From assembly GCA_023212695.1 (NCBI GenBank), contig JALCCG010000056.1, positions 32,942-96,941 of the forward strand: a stretch of DNA of 64,000 nt, in the 5' to 3' direction. Source of the stretch: Sporisorium sorghi (taxonomy: Eukaryota; Basidiomycota; Ustilaginomycetes; Ustilaginales; Ustilaginaceae). Below the pieces are notes generated by a model. It was not told the DNA's origin. It worked only from the letters and a program-made list of their open reading frames with translations, and made no database searches. The position numbers and the translations under genes are program-made. Below are positions 47,458-57,400 of this stretch, one piece after another (position 1 is the stretch's first letter; each line of letters begins with the position of its first letter).

Positions 47458-49956
47458 TCAAGTCGATGCTGCTGACTTGGTGGCACGCGGGCGACGCCGC
47501 ACCAGGTTCTTGAGCGGTTCCAGAACGGTACGCGAGAACGGCCCCGCCAGCGCAATCGATGCGCCAATACGAATCGGAAGCAACGCCTTGACGAGAATGT
47601 AAGCAGCGACCATGTTGGCAAACGAGCCTGCCAGATAGTTCGAGTTGCCCAGGTCCTTGGCGGCATCGATCGTCGCAGCGTCCTGCTTCTCGAATCCAAG
47701 GTATCCCTTTCTGCGGCAGTATCGCTCGAATCGCTCCTCTTTGATCCGTGCCCATGTTCGGAAGCGCGATGCGAGTGAGTGAGCGTCGTCATCGCTGTGC
47801 TTTGCGTCGGCGTCTCCGAGCAGCCATTGGAGCACGGCTGTGCCGACGCCGAGTGCACCAAAGGCGTAGAACATGAGCACCAGCGGCACGATCGCAGTGA
47901 GCTCGTGCAGGATCAGGAAGGACGCAACCATCGTCGGCGCATCCGTGCCGTTCTTTTTGGCAATCGAGCGAACGCGCATCAGCGCCCGTTTGAGGCGCGA
48001 CTGCGAGCCATCCTTTAGCTTGCCCGTGTAGAGCCAGGCCACATTCGGATCGTTATCTCCGCCAAGCCAGAAGGGCTTGAGCGTGTCTGGCAGCAGCAGC
48101 TTGCCCTTTTCCACGCCGTGGTTCTCGAGCATGGCAACGATGAGACGTGGGATGGCAGCGGCAGTGGCGTTGAGCGTATGAACCATCGGATGGCGCGAGT
48201 CACCATCGTCCTTGGAGGGTGTCGAGCCATTCTGCAGCTTGATGCCCAGTCGCAGCGCTTGGTAGGCTGTGCAGTTGGAAGCCGAAGACACTTCGCCCCA
48301 CGATCCACGCCCAGGCATCCACACTTCGATGTCGTACTTTCGATACGCGCTGGCACCCAGCTCTTCCGTTGGCATATCCAGCACGCGGTACGGCAGACCG
48401 AGCCCACCGATCACCTCCTCTTGGACGCCGCGCAGCTCCTCGAGCATCGCATTGCTCGCATCCAGGTTGCCGTCCGTGGCGACGAACATTTCGATCTTGC
48501 TGAACTGGTGCACCCGATACAGTCCGCGCGTATCGGCTCCTCGAGCGCCTGCCTCGGCACGGAAGGCGTGTCCCAGGGCAGCAAGCTTGATCGGCAGCTC
48601 TGTCCTTTGAATCAGAGACGACTCGTCGTCATGCGATGGCGCGCGCTTGCCTGCCTTTCTCGATTTGCCGTGCCCGAGCGTGCGAGCTGCAAGCAGTCCA
48701 GCCAGCGGGATTTCTGCCGTCGCTGCCAAGCACAGGTCTGCGCCACTTTGCGACGCGTCCGTTCCCGCGCCCTTGGTCTTGGTCGCTTCGATAAAGTACG
48801 TCTGCTTGGCCTTTTCGTCTCGCGGACGGAAGCCGCATCGATCCGCGAGGTCGGCGTGCACCACATCAGGCGGCGATACCGGCAAGAATCCTTTCCGCAC
48901 CGCGATCGACATGGCGTACTGCGACAAGGCATGTTCGAGCAGGCTGATGCTTCCCAGCAGGTACGGCCACGAGCTTCCCGTCGAGAGCAAGCCCGAAACC
49001 ATGTCTACTTCTGCGCTCTTGGCCGAGGCTGCAAGCGACAGATGGTCGCGCTTTGGATCGGGTCCTGGACCGTCGGGCAAGTGCTTTGCCTGCATCACCG
49101 ACTCGTTCCACGGCTCCTTCATCACGTCGAACTCTTTCGGCAGGATGTCGAGAGGGTCCTTGACGGACAGTACCACCGCATTCTCCTCTGGTCCGACGGG
49201 GACATCCGGATGGCAATGATTGGGCCATGATAGTCGGATGTTGTGACTTCGTACGCGGATCTCTTCTTGCTGCTTGCGTACTTTGTCTAGCTCCTCCTTG
49301 ACTTTTCGGACGCGTTCTCGAAGCTCCTTGATGTGCTCTTCGTTGTTTTCAGGCGCGATCTCGACTTCCTTGCTCGATTCGCCCTCTGCCTGTACCTCTG
49401 CCTCTGCCTCTGTTGCAGAAGTGCCGGACTCGGTCGCTTCAGCTTCTGCTTCCGAGCCCTTGCCTTTGCCCTTGCCCTTCTGCTTGCCGTTCTTGGCAGC
49501 TTTGGAAGCAGCCTTGAAGTGGCGGTTGAGGTCGGTGGTCAAGCTCTTTTGCTCCTGTTGCAGCTCGTTCTCCTTGCCGTTCAACGTGTACATGGTGGCG
49601 CGTGCTCCTCTGAGCCACTGCAAGTCGGCCTCATCATAGGGCAGCCTCCTTAGCTGCATGTCTCGCTTGGCTTCGTCAATGAACGAATTGCCAACGCCTC
49701 TCCCTGGTAGCGGGGCTGGAAGCCGTCTTGGCTTGGGTGCAGACCATGACTCGGAGCTTGCATCGAACTTAGCCTTCGCGTTGGCGCGTGTAGAAGGTGT
49801 AGGTTTAGATCGAGGCGTGCTCTTGTTGATTCCCAGAGTGACTCTTGACGTCGAAGCATGTCGCCAGATGCTTTGGTGAGCTTGGTGAGGTCTCGGATAG
49901 AGACTGGCTCGAACCAGTGAGCGCCATATTGGGCCAGCGGGACCCTGAACCGGCAT
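47458..49956 (-). CDS. Mitochondrial seryl-tRNA synthetase fused to a FLILHELTA (Mrx11-like) domain
   Basis: 832 residues in one uninterrupted exon from ATG 49956. Residues 1 to about 60 form an Arg/Ser/His-rich mitochondrial presequence. SerRS follows: an N-terminal tRNA-binding coiled-coil arm (about 95-245) interrupted by a Lys/Gly- then Glu/Ala-rich insert (about 151-203), the serine-binding TAEIPLAG loop (413-420), class II motif 2 FRAEAGARGADTRGLYRVHQFSKIE (465-489) and motif 3 LNATAAAIPRLIVAMLENH (595-613), ending near 635. A second module then starts: SFLILHELTAIVPLVLMFYAFGALG (679-703) with predicted membrane segments, RIKEERFERYCRRKGYLG (737-754), and YLAGSFANMVAAYILVKALLPIRIGASIALAGPFSR (774-809). 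That module is the fungal FLILHELTA family, represented in yeast by Ypl041c/Mrx11, a mitoribosome-associated protein. SerRS charges mitochondrial tRNA-Ser; the second module probably anchors it in the inner membrane near ribosomes (inference). Confidence 0.93.
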   Translation of the reverse strand: MPVQGPAGPIWRSLVRASLYPRPHQAHQSIWRHASTSRVTLGINKSTPRSKPTPSTRANAKAKFDASSESWSAPKPRRLPAPLPGRGVGNSFIDEAKRDMQLRRLPYDEADLQWLRGARATMYTLNGKENELQQEQKSLTTDLNRHFKAASKAAKNGKQKGKGKGKGSEAEAEATESGTSATEAEAEVQAEGESSKEVEIAPENNEEHIKELRERVRKVKEELDKVRKQQEEIRVRSHNIRLSWPNHCHPDVPVGPEENAVVLSVKDPLDILPKEFDVMKEPWNESVMQAKHLPDGPGPDPKRDHLSLAASAKSAEVDMVSGLLSTGSSWPYLLGSISLLEHALSQYAMSIAVRKGFLPVSPPDVVHADLADRCGFRPRDEKAKQTYFIEATKTKGAGTDASQSGADLCLAATAEIPLAGLLAARTLGHGKSRKAGKRAPSHDDESSLIQRTELPIKLAALGHAFRAEAGARGADTRGLYRVHQFSKIEMFVATDGNLDASNAMLEELRGVQEEVIGGLGLPYRVLDMPTEELGASAYRKYDIEVWMPGRGSWGEVSSASNCTAYQALRLGIKLQNGSTPSKDDGDSRHPMVHTLNATAAAIPRLIVAMLENHGVEKGKLLLPDTLKPFWLGGDNDPNVAWLYTGKLKDGSQSRLKRALMRVRSIAKKNGTDAPTMVASFLILHELTAIVPLVLMFYAFGALGVGTAVLQWLLGDADAKHSDDDAHSLASRFRTWARIKEERFERYCRRKGYLGFEKQDAATIDAAKDLGNSNYLAGSFANMVAAYILVKALLPIRIGASIALAGPFSRTVLEPLKNLVRRRPRATKSAAST

Positions 49957-50401
49957 GCTAGTGAAGCAAAGCCGAGCGTCGATGAATCTCGAGTTGGATT
50001 GCGGGAATGGGATGGTGAGCCTGCAAGAAGGAGCTCACCACCGATTCGCTTCCAGAATCGCACGCTTTGGGAGCAAGCCAGGGTTCAAGCTGTTGCTGTG
50101 TCACCTTCACTCCTTCGTACAAAAGGGAAGCGTTCGGGTTTTGGAGGCTTCTGAGCTTTTTCAAGCTTCTTTTCAAACTTTTTGTCTTCTTCTTCTTCTT
50201 CTTCTCAAAATTATATTCTCGTGCGGAAGAAGCTCAAAAGGGCGCAGCTTACGTTGTGCTTTGGAGCGCGGAGCAAGTTGAGCTCAGCACAAGCCAAGGA
50301 CGATTCCTCGTTTCCTCGACATCGCTGCGCCCATCTCCTCATCCTTCACCCCCTCAAACCCTCAACCCAACACCGTCACCCAACCTTTCCTCATACACAG
50401 C
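49957..50401. promoter_or_regulatory. Bidirectional promoter SerRS fusion gene / PHB1
   Basis: 445 bases between two divergent start codons, both of genes for mitochondrial proteins. It contains a CTT/TTC-rich run (about 50185-50210). Shared regulation is inferred from arrangement only. Confidence 0.65.
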
Positions 50402-51208
50402 ATGTCCAACCTGGCGGCTCGATTTGCCGTCCCACTGGGACTCGGCGTCATGGCGCTGCAGGCTTCGCTCTACGACGTTCCAGGCGGATACCGCGCCGTC
50501 ATGTTCGACCGATTTCAGGGTGTCAAGGACGCAGCTACGGGCGAGGGCACGCACGTTCTCGTACCTTGGCTCCAGAAAGCCATCTTGTACGATGTGCGTA
50601 TCAAGCCGCGCAACATCTCGACCACCACGGGCTCCAAGGATCTGCAGATGGTCTCGTTGACGCTCCGCGTGCTCAGCCGCCCGGATATCCAGCACCTGCC
50701 CAAGATCTACCAGTCGCTCGGCATCGACTACGACGAGCGAGTCCTGCCTTCGATTGGCAACGAGGTGCTCAAAGCTACGGTGGCGCAGTTCGACGCCGCC
50801 GAGCTCATCACACAGCGCGAGGTCGTCTCGGCACGCATTCGCGAGGACCTGCTCAAGCGCGCCAAGGAGTTCAACATTGTGCTCGAGGACGTGTCCATTA
50901 CGCACATGACATTCGGCCAGGACTTCACAAAGGCTGTCGAGCAGAAGCAGATTGCACAGCAGGACGCTGAGCGCGCCAAGTTTATTGTCGAGAAGGCCGA
51001 GCAGGAGCGTCAGGCTTCCGTTATCCGTGCAGAGGGAGAGGCCGAGGCGGCACAGACCATCTCGAGGGCGCTGGAGAAGGCTGGTGATGGTCTGTTGACC
51101 ATCCGAAGGATCGAGGCGTCCAAGGACATTGCGTCGACGCTGAGCGGCGCCAAGAACGTCACTTACCTGCCACATGGCCAGGGCATGCTGCTCAACATGC
51201 AGACCTGA
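50402..51208 (+). CDS. PHB1: Prohibitin 1
   Basis: 268 residues. It has a short N-terminal hydrophobic anchor (about 7-24), then the SPFH/band-7 domain (GYRAVMFDRFQGVKD, GTHVLVPWLQKAILYDVRIKPRNI, LRVLSRPDIQHLPKIYQSLGIDYDERVLPSIGNEVLKATVAQFDA, LITQREVVSARIREDLLKRAKEFNI, LEDVSITHMTFG). A coiled coil (about 180-225, AVEQKQIAQQDAERAKFIVEKAEQERQASVIRAEGEAEAA) and a conserved end (YLPHGQGMLLNM) follow. Phb1 assembles with Phb2 into ring complexes in the mitochondrial inner membrane that act on m-AAA protease, cristae and lipid organisation. Length is as in other eukaryotes (270-290). Phb2 would be longer at the N-terminus and differ in this C-terminal motif. Confidence 0.97.
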   Translation: MSNLAARFAVPLGLGVMALQASLYDVPGGYRAVMFDRFQGVKDAATGEGTHVLVPWLQKAILYDVRIKPRNISTTTGSKDLQMVSLTLRVLSRPDIQHLPKIYQSLGIDYDERVLPSIGNEVLKATVAQFDAAELITQREVVSARIREDLLKRAKEFNIVLEDVSITHMTFGQDFTKAVEQKQIAQQDAERAKFIVEKAEQERQASVIRAEGEAEAAQTISRALEKAGDGLLTIRRIEASKDIASTLSGAKNVTYLPHGQGMLLNMQT

Positions 51209-51453
51209 GTTGATCATCAGGGTCAAATTGTTTCCTTCACCATGTAGTTCTATCTTGTCCACAACCTCATCTCTGCTTTTCTGTGTCGTGCGCAATCAAC
51301 ACCACATCTCATTGTCAGCTCGCTGATACACTGCCGTGTGCTTCACGTCGAGTGTCAAATGTCCAGCGGAAACGGTGACAGGCCTGTTGAAGTGCGAGCA
51401 CACAATCCGTCTGTATTCGAGCCACAGTGTGTACAGCGATGATTGGGGACAGT

Positions 51454-52716
51454 CTAGGAAGAAGCGGCGGCGTTCCAGACGCCATCCGGGTGAAGTCTCT
51501 GCAAATACCACGCCAACAAAAGAGGGGCAAAATTGTCAGCGTACGCTCCATCGGCATGGCCTTCGGGACCGGACATGTATTCGGCAACGGGGAACGTACC
51601 TCTGCAGGGATGTCGATGCTGACGAGAGCATCGAGCACCGACTTGCCCGCCCAGCGTTCGAGTGTTTCGCACTCTTCCGGCGTGATGAATGCCGATGTGT
51701 TGCGGTTGGCGAAGCTGTTGGTATCCCACGCAGACGAAACAAAATTTGTGTCAATTCCCCTTTCTCTACCTTTTCGATCGATCGCTGGTTGCGGCAAACT
51801 CACATCATGTGCACAGCGCCGGTGCGGATCTTGCCCTTATGCACCGGTTGCTGCCCAGCTTTCTGCGCCAGCTCGATCGCCTCGTTCGCCGCCTCCGCCA
51901 GGTGGCTCAGCACGAACGTCTCCATCTCGAGTGTCGCCACGCCCGGCCTCCTCTCGCGGATCACATCCATCAGGTTCGCATTGGCATCGACGAACGCTGG
52001 ATCAATCCGGCCCTGGCTGCCGTAGAAGCTATCCGCAGAGGCGTTAATCGTCTCCCCGACCGCTCTCACCTCTTCCCCTCCGAACAGATCCGCACTCTTG
52101 GCGGGTTTATCCTCCTCAAGCGCGGCGAGCAGCGCGTCGTGCACCTCCGGATCCGCATCCAGCGGGCGCGTGGTGAGGTACGGCTCAATCGCACCCGTGC
52201 GGCGCTCCTCCGCCGTAGTCTCGGGGTGGAAGTAGTCGTAGTTGCGCATGATCCCGAACGACGCACGCGGGACGACGACTGTACCGATCCCGTACTCCGG
52301 CGCCATGCTCCCGCACGACCCGAGTCGGACGACGATCATCTCCCCCTCCACGACCGCCCGGCACTCGCGCAGGAAGAAATCGACCACGCTGAAACCCATA
52401 CCGATAGCCACAACGCTCACAGGCACACCGCGGAACGTCCCTGTGAGCGTGAGGAAGTTGCGCTGCGAGTTGAAGGTGAAGATGGGAGCGCCGCCGTCGA
52501 AGGCGGAGGCGATGCGGTGCGCGCGTACCTGGTCGCCGACCGTGATGATCCGGTTCGCGACCTGACCGGCTTTTGTGGCGACGTGGTACGTGCGTCCTTG
52601 TGCATCTTGCTGTGAAGTGTCAAAGGTGTGAGCTGAAGGGTGCTGGTTGGGTTCCGTTGAGTCAAGGTGGTGGATGAACTTACGGGGAAGTTGGCGTTGC
52701 TGAGCACGTCCTTCAT
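51454..52716 (-). CDS. Uridine phosphorylase-like nucleoside phosphorylase
   Basis: Four exons: 52716-52684, 52609-51804, 51714-51600 and 51498-51454. All introns are GT-AG with GTAAGT, GTGAGT and GTACGT donors; the sum is 999 bases, giving 332 residues. Exon 1 is only 11 codons (MKDVLSNANFP). Joining restores family sequence: GKIRTGAVHMM + IFANRNTSAFITPEECETLERWAGKSVLDALVSIDIPAE + RLHPDGVWNAAASS. Conserved PNP/UDP family motifs are IITVGDQVRAHRIASAFD, PVSVVAIGMGFSVVDFFLRE, IVVRLGSCGSMAPEYGIGTVVVP and the nucleoside-binding VATLEMETFVLSHLAE. Phosphorolysis of uridine (or a related nucleoside) to base and ribose-1-phosphate feeds pyrimidine salvage. Uridine specificity is likely but not proven. 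This is the most intron-rich gene in the window. Its 3' end is convergent with PHB1. Confidence 0.88.
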
Positions 52717-53219
52717 GTTTGACAGTGGGTGAGTCTATGTGGCCTCTTTGTGGCCTGCCCTGCCCTTCGCTTGAGATTGTCTAGGTCGTGATGTATCGTG
52801 AGATCGTGCTGATGGTGGCAATGTCAATGATAGCCTCAACGTCAAATGGATAAGAGACAACGTCGGATGGCCCGAACACCAACACGTATCGACGGTTCAG
52901 AGGCTTCCGAAGATCCGACGCTGCTTTGCGGAGATAGCCGACCGACGCTTACGCTCTTCTGCTGCGAAGATAAAGCTTTGTGTGGATCTCATTCCCGATC
53001 TGAGTCTCCTCTCATCGGGGGCGATTCCTCCACACTTTTGTCAAGCTGCAGCAGCTGCAAGATGATCTCACGCTTTTTCGGGCTCAGACAGCAGGCCGAA
53101 GGGACGCTGCTGCTCTTCCTCGCTTGAGACGTGATTCATCCAAAGGCTTCCTTTTCTCGAGGTCGACCTCCTTCTCTTACGATAACCACCACCATACACA
53201 TCCCCTTACCTTCGCAACA
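52717..53219. promoter_or_regulatory. Divergent intergenic region phosphorylase / unknown gene
   Basis: 503 bases between divergent starts. The short ORFs are not convincing. It presumably contains both promoters. Confidence 0.55.
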
Positions 53220-54302
53220 ATGGTCGACCCGCTCTCATACGTCAAAATCTTCTTCCGATCCGTATTCTCCGTCTTCAGCCCGTCCACCTCCACCGTGTGG
53301 CAGAACAACATTGCGTACTCGCTCACACTCCACAATCCACGCGTCCTTCTCTACCGCGGAGCCGAGACCTATGTCACGTTTTCGATCTATGCGCAGGCGT
53401 ACTCTGCGGATGCGCGCAAGCAGCTCGAGTCGCTCTCCAGCGGTGATTTGAGCGAGGTGGTGCGGGGTACGAATGTACAGCTGGTGCAGAAGGGGTGGAT
53501 TGCGGGTGTTGTTGGGTGGAATGCGGCTGGGTACCTGGGGGTTGGGACGAAGAAGGGGTGGGATGTGACGCCTGTGGGCAGGGCTGCGTGGGGGGATGCG
53601 CGAGCGGAGTCGGAGGGCGGGCGGGATGATGAGGATTCAGGCGAGCGGCCGGGCAGGTATGCCGGAGAGGAGTACGAGATGCAGCCGCTCAACAGGCCGC
53701 AGGAATTGAAGGAGACAAGGCATATCGCGGTCAAGCGCAAGGAGAAGATCGACAAGCAGATCCGCGCACAGTCTTCCACCGACACCAGCTCGATGCGCGT
53801 CCTGGGCACGTTCAAATGCCGCATCCCAGTGCAGACGGGCGACGGATACTTCCGAATCTACGCCACCCTCCCCTCACCCCTCCGCTCGGGGACCATCGGA
53901 ATAGGCAGCCCCACCTTCCGCCTCTTCTCGCTCTCGCTCACCTCGGCCTCCCCCAGAGGCGCAGCGCTCCTCCCCGTACCCGTGATCGTGCCCGAGCTCG
54001 CACTGCGGTCCGTGTCGGTGGCGCTGACCACGCTCGTGTACGGGCTGTTCCCCGTCGCGACGATCGTGGACAAGCTCCTGCCGCGCTGGATGAGTAGGCG
54101 GTTCATCAACTGGGTGTACGCAAGGGTCGGCGCGAAGAGTAAGACGGATCAGTTGCGGGAGCGGTATCAGGTGGATCAGAAGGTCGAGCAGGCCAAGGAG
54201 CAGGTTAAGCGGGTGCCGTTTGCGAGTGCGGGCATCAGGACCGATTGGGATCTGGAGAGGGATGCTAAGCGCGGCCGCGGCGGATGGGCGTATCACTGGT
54301 GA
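53220..54302 (+). CDS. Unrecognised conserved-looking protein
   Basis: 360 residues from ATG 53220 (MVDPLSYVKIFFRSVFSVFS); the frame extends upstream 32 codons without an ATG. The N-terminal 130 residues are well-structured (TVWQNNIAYSLTLHNPRVLLYRGAETYVTFSIYAQAYSA..., then VQLVQKGWIAGVVGWNAAGYLGVGTKKGW). A charged linker (about 140-190) leads to a second folded part (SMRVLGTFKCRIPVQTGDGYFRIYATLPSPLRSGTIGIGSPTFRLFSLSLTSASP), a hydrophobic stretch (about 260-300, ALLPVPVIVPELALRSVSVALTTLVYGLFPVATIVDKLL) and a basic C-terminus ending GGWAYHW. Hydrophobic segments near both ends suggest membrane or lipid-droplet association. I do not recognise a family. Its stop is only 98 bases from the convergent SAC3 stop. 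Confidence 0.8.
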   Translation: MVDPLSYVKIFFRSVFSVFSPSTSTVWQNNIAYSLTLHNPRVLLYRGAETYVTFSIYAQAYSADARKQLESLSSGDLSEVVRGTNVQLVQKGWIAGVVGWNAAGYLGVGTKKGWDVTPVGRAAWGDARAESEGGRDDEDSGERPGRYAGEEYEMQPLNRPQELKETRHIAVKRKEKIDKQIRAQSSTDTSSMRVLGTFKCRIPVQTGDGYFRIYATLPSPLRSGTIGIGSPTFRLFSLSLTSASPRGAALLPVPVIVPELALRSVSVALTTLVYGLFPVATIVDKLLPRWMSRRFINWVYARVGAKSKTDQLRERYQVDQKVEQAKEQVKRVPFASAGIRTDWDLERDAKRGRGGWAYHW

Positions 54303-54400
54303 GAGTGGCACGCGGATGGATTGAAGAATGTTGCGTTTTGCATTGTATGACTGCGCTGATGTCGACAAATCGTGTTTTTCAGGTTTCCGATTGAGTGGTT

Positions 54401-57400
54401 TCAGGTGTGTGCTGGAGGCGTGTCGAGGAACCGCCTCGTCTGAGCGATCAATGCCCTCAACTCGTCCACCTTACCTCCCTTGTTCCTCACTTCCTCCATC
54501 TCCTCGTCCTCTCTTTCCACTCGGAATCGCTTACTCGCCTCCTCCCTCCCTACCATCCCATTCTCCTCCTGTGCTCTATACGCCGCCCAAACCTCCCTCG
54601 CCTCCGCCGCAACCTCGTCCACCGCCGCGCCACACAACCGCGCCAGCCTCTCCCTCGCCTCCCGCCACTCTTCCCCACACTCCGCACTTTCCGGCCTAAC
54701 CCCGATCCACACCCGCCCGAGCTTCTCCAGCGAGTACCTGAACAGCGCATCAATATGTGTGCGATTCACCACGCCCAGCATGTGCGCCAGATCCGTTCTC
54801 CCTCGAAGCGACGAAACTAGACTCGCGCGCAGGTGCAGCTTGTGCTCTGCCTCCCCCTCGTCCTCGCCCAGCTGGTCGAGCTGCGACAGCGCCATACCCA
54901 CCAGCTTGTCCCCTGGCGCAGCAGCGGGAGGAGGCAGTTCGAGCCTGCGCACCTCGGCCGCATTGTCGTCCTCCAAAATCGTCTCGGACAGGCTGAGCAC
55001 CGTGTGCACGATATGATTCGCAAGCGCGGTCAGGATCTGCAGCGTCTTGCACGCCAGCTGGTCCACTTTGGCTGTCATTGCGCCATCGGCTCCAGCGGAC
55101 AGCAGCGGAGGGGGTAGCCCGGAAAGCAGGTCGAACAGCAGCGCGGACGTGCGCGCCCACTGGTCGTACAGCTCGAGCGCGACGTCTTCGAGCGTTGAGC
55201 GGCGTCGGCTGCTCAAGTGGAGCGCGAGGTTGGGTGTGAGGTCGGGCATGGCGCGTGTGAGCAGTGCGGACAGAGTCGTTTCGATGGAGACTGAGGCGTC
55301 GGTGAGTTCGAGCACGCCGACGCGGTCGAAGGCGCGGGCTAGCACGGGGGATGGCTTTGTGTGTGATGTGAGGCGCGGCGCGGCGCTGGGTTGACTGCGG
55401 ATCGCCTTGGTGGGGTCTACGCCGAGCGCGGCGAGCAGGCTTTCCTCCCGCCCTGAAGAGCCGTTCGAAGGGGCCGAATCGACATCAGACATCTCGACAT
55501 CGCCATCTGCAGGCACCGCTCGCTCCGACCCCACATCTGCACTGCCCCAGCTAACCACCAGCAGCCGACACGCGAGCTGGCTACCCTTGACGAGCTCCGA
55601 CCTCGCCACCTCCTCAAGCCTCCTCCGGTCCTCCGCCAGCACCCTGCACCTCGCCCGCCCCGTCTCGGCCTGAGCAATACCCGGACTCGTTTCAAACACA
55701 ACCAACCCGGGCTGGCTATGTTTATCCAGATCCGGCAACACCGCCTCAACATCAACCCGACCTCCCTTGTCCGCAGGAGTCACATCGACCAGCTCGAGCT
55801 GCGACCCGTCCGCCAGATCGATCTCGAGCACGTCGCGTCCCACTTCGCTGCCTGCATCGCGCGATGGAGCCGCGGGGCCGAATCCGAATTTGACCCGCAG
55901 CCAGCTCGACGCGACATGCTGCCCGGGTGCGCCGGAGTAGAGTACGACGAGACGGTCCAGCTCGGCGGGTCGGAAGTGGAGCAGCAGCTCTTCGATGTGG
56001 TCGGCGAGCCGGTGGAGGAGCGAGCCTTCTGCCCAGAGCTGGCTGCGTTGGCGGCGCACGCGGGTCCAGCGGTCGGTGAGCTCGGCGTCGTCGTGCAGAG
56101 ACGCGCGTGGCGATACTAGCTCGTCGTCGAGCTTGCGCTTGAGTCTGGGCGTCGTAGTGGACGCAGGCGAGCGCTCGCCCGTCAGAAGCGCCTGGCGGAT
56201 GGAAAATGCGTGTCGGATGGGACTTGTCTCGTCGCTGTGACTGGACGTCTTGCTCGCTGCTGCCTTGAACGAAGGCGTGGCATCGGCCTGGACGCGGCCC
56301 AGAATGTTCCTGCGCCGAATCTCACCGCGGATTTCCTCCAACCGCTGCCGCTGCTGCTCGCGATCCCTCCGCTCCTGCAGCACCTCGGCCCAGCGCGTCC
56401 ACGCGCGCATCGCACAGCTTCGCGAGCGGAACACGTCGGCCGCCGCCACCCGGCTCGCCTCTTCAGCCACCTCAGCCGCACATTCCTCCGCCAAATGCTG
56501 CCAAAGTTTGTCCGTGATGCGAGCCAGGAGCTCATCGCGCGATGCAGCGCGGCGCCGCGCCTCCTCTGCCTGCACCGCTCGCGCCACCACTTTTTCGGAC
56601 AGGGAGCGGACGACGTCATCCGATAGCTTCTGGAAGGCGCGTTCGACTGCGTAGGTGCGAGCGGCTTGCTTGCTTTTGGACTGTGCCTTTTTCTTCTCCG
56701 CATCGAGTTTGGCCGCTGCGCCTGCCTGGGCTGCGGCGTTCTCCTTTGGGTCAGAGGCGCGTCGCTTCAGGGCGCTGCTGGCTGAAGGCGGGCTGTCTTG
56801 CTTGGCGTTGGCAGGCTGAGAAGGCACTTGAGCGACTGGCGCAGGCTCCTTCTTGTCACTCGGGGACTGCTTTGCGAGTGAAGAGCTGAAGAACGACGGC
56901 ACAGCAGGCTTGCTTGGTTCGGAGTCCGTCTTGGCCCCACTGCCAAACGAGAATAATGGTGCGGGCTTATTTTGAGTGCTCTCTGCAGCTGACGCAGTGC
57001 TAGAGTCCTTCGCAGGCGGCTGACCGAATGAAAAGCTCGGGAGCGAGGATTTCTTCGACTGCGTGTTCGAGGGCGGAGTGCTGGACACTATGGCTTTGTT
57101 GCCGAAAGGCGACGGTGCAGCGACAGGCTCTTGCTTGGCCTGCGACGCATCTTTTCCAAAGGCACCGAAGCTCGGCAGACCAGGCTTGGAATCGGTTTTC
57201 TTTGCATCGCTGTTTCCGAAACCAGAGAAGGAGCTAAAGGCGTTCGCGGCTTTGTTGCCAGAGCTCGAGCCGCCAAACGCCGTCGGTGTGAATGATGCGG
57301 CTGCAGCGGACAGCTTCGAAGGCGATGCGGAACCGAAAGCGGAGGACTGGTTCGCATCTCGCTGCGGTTGAGGCTGTCCGAAGGGTGATGAAGCGGTTGT

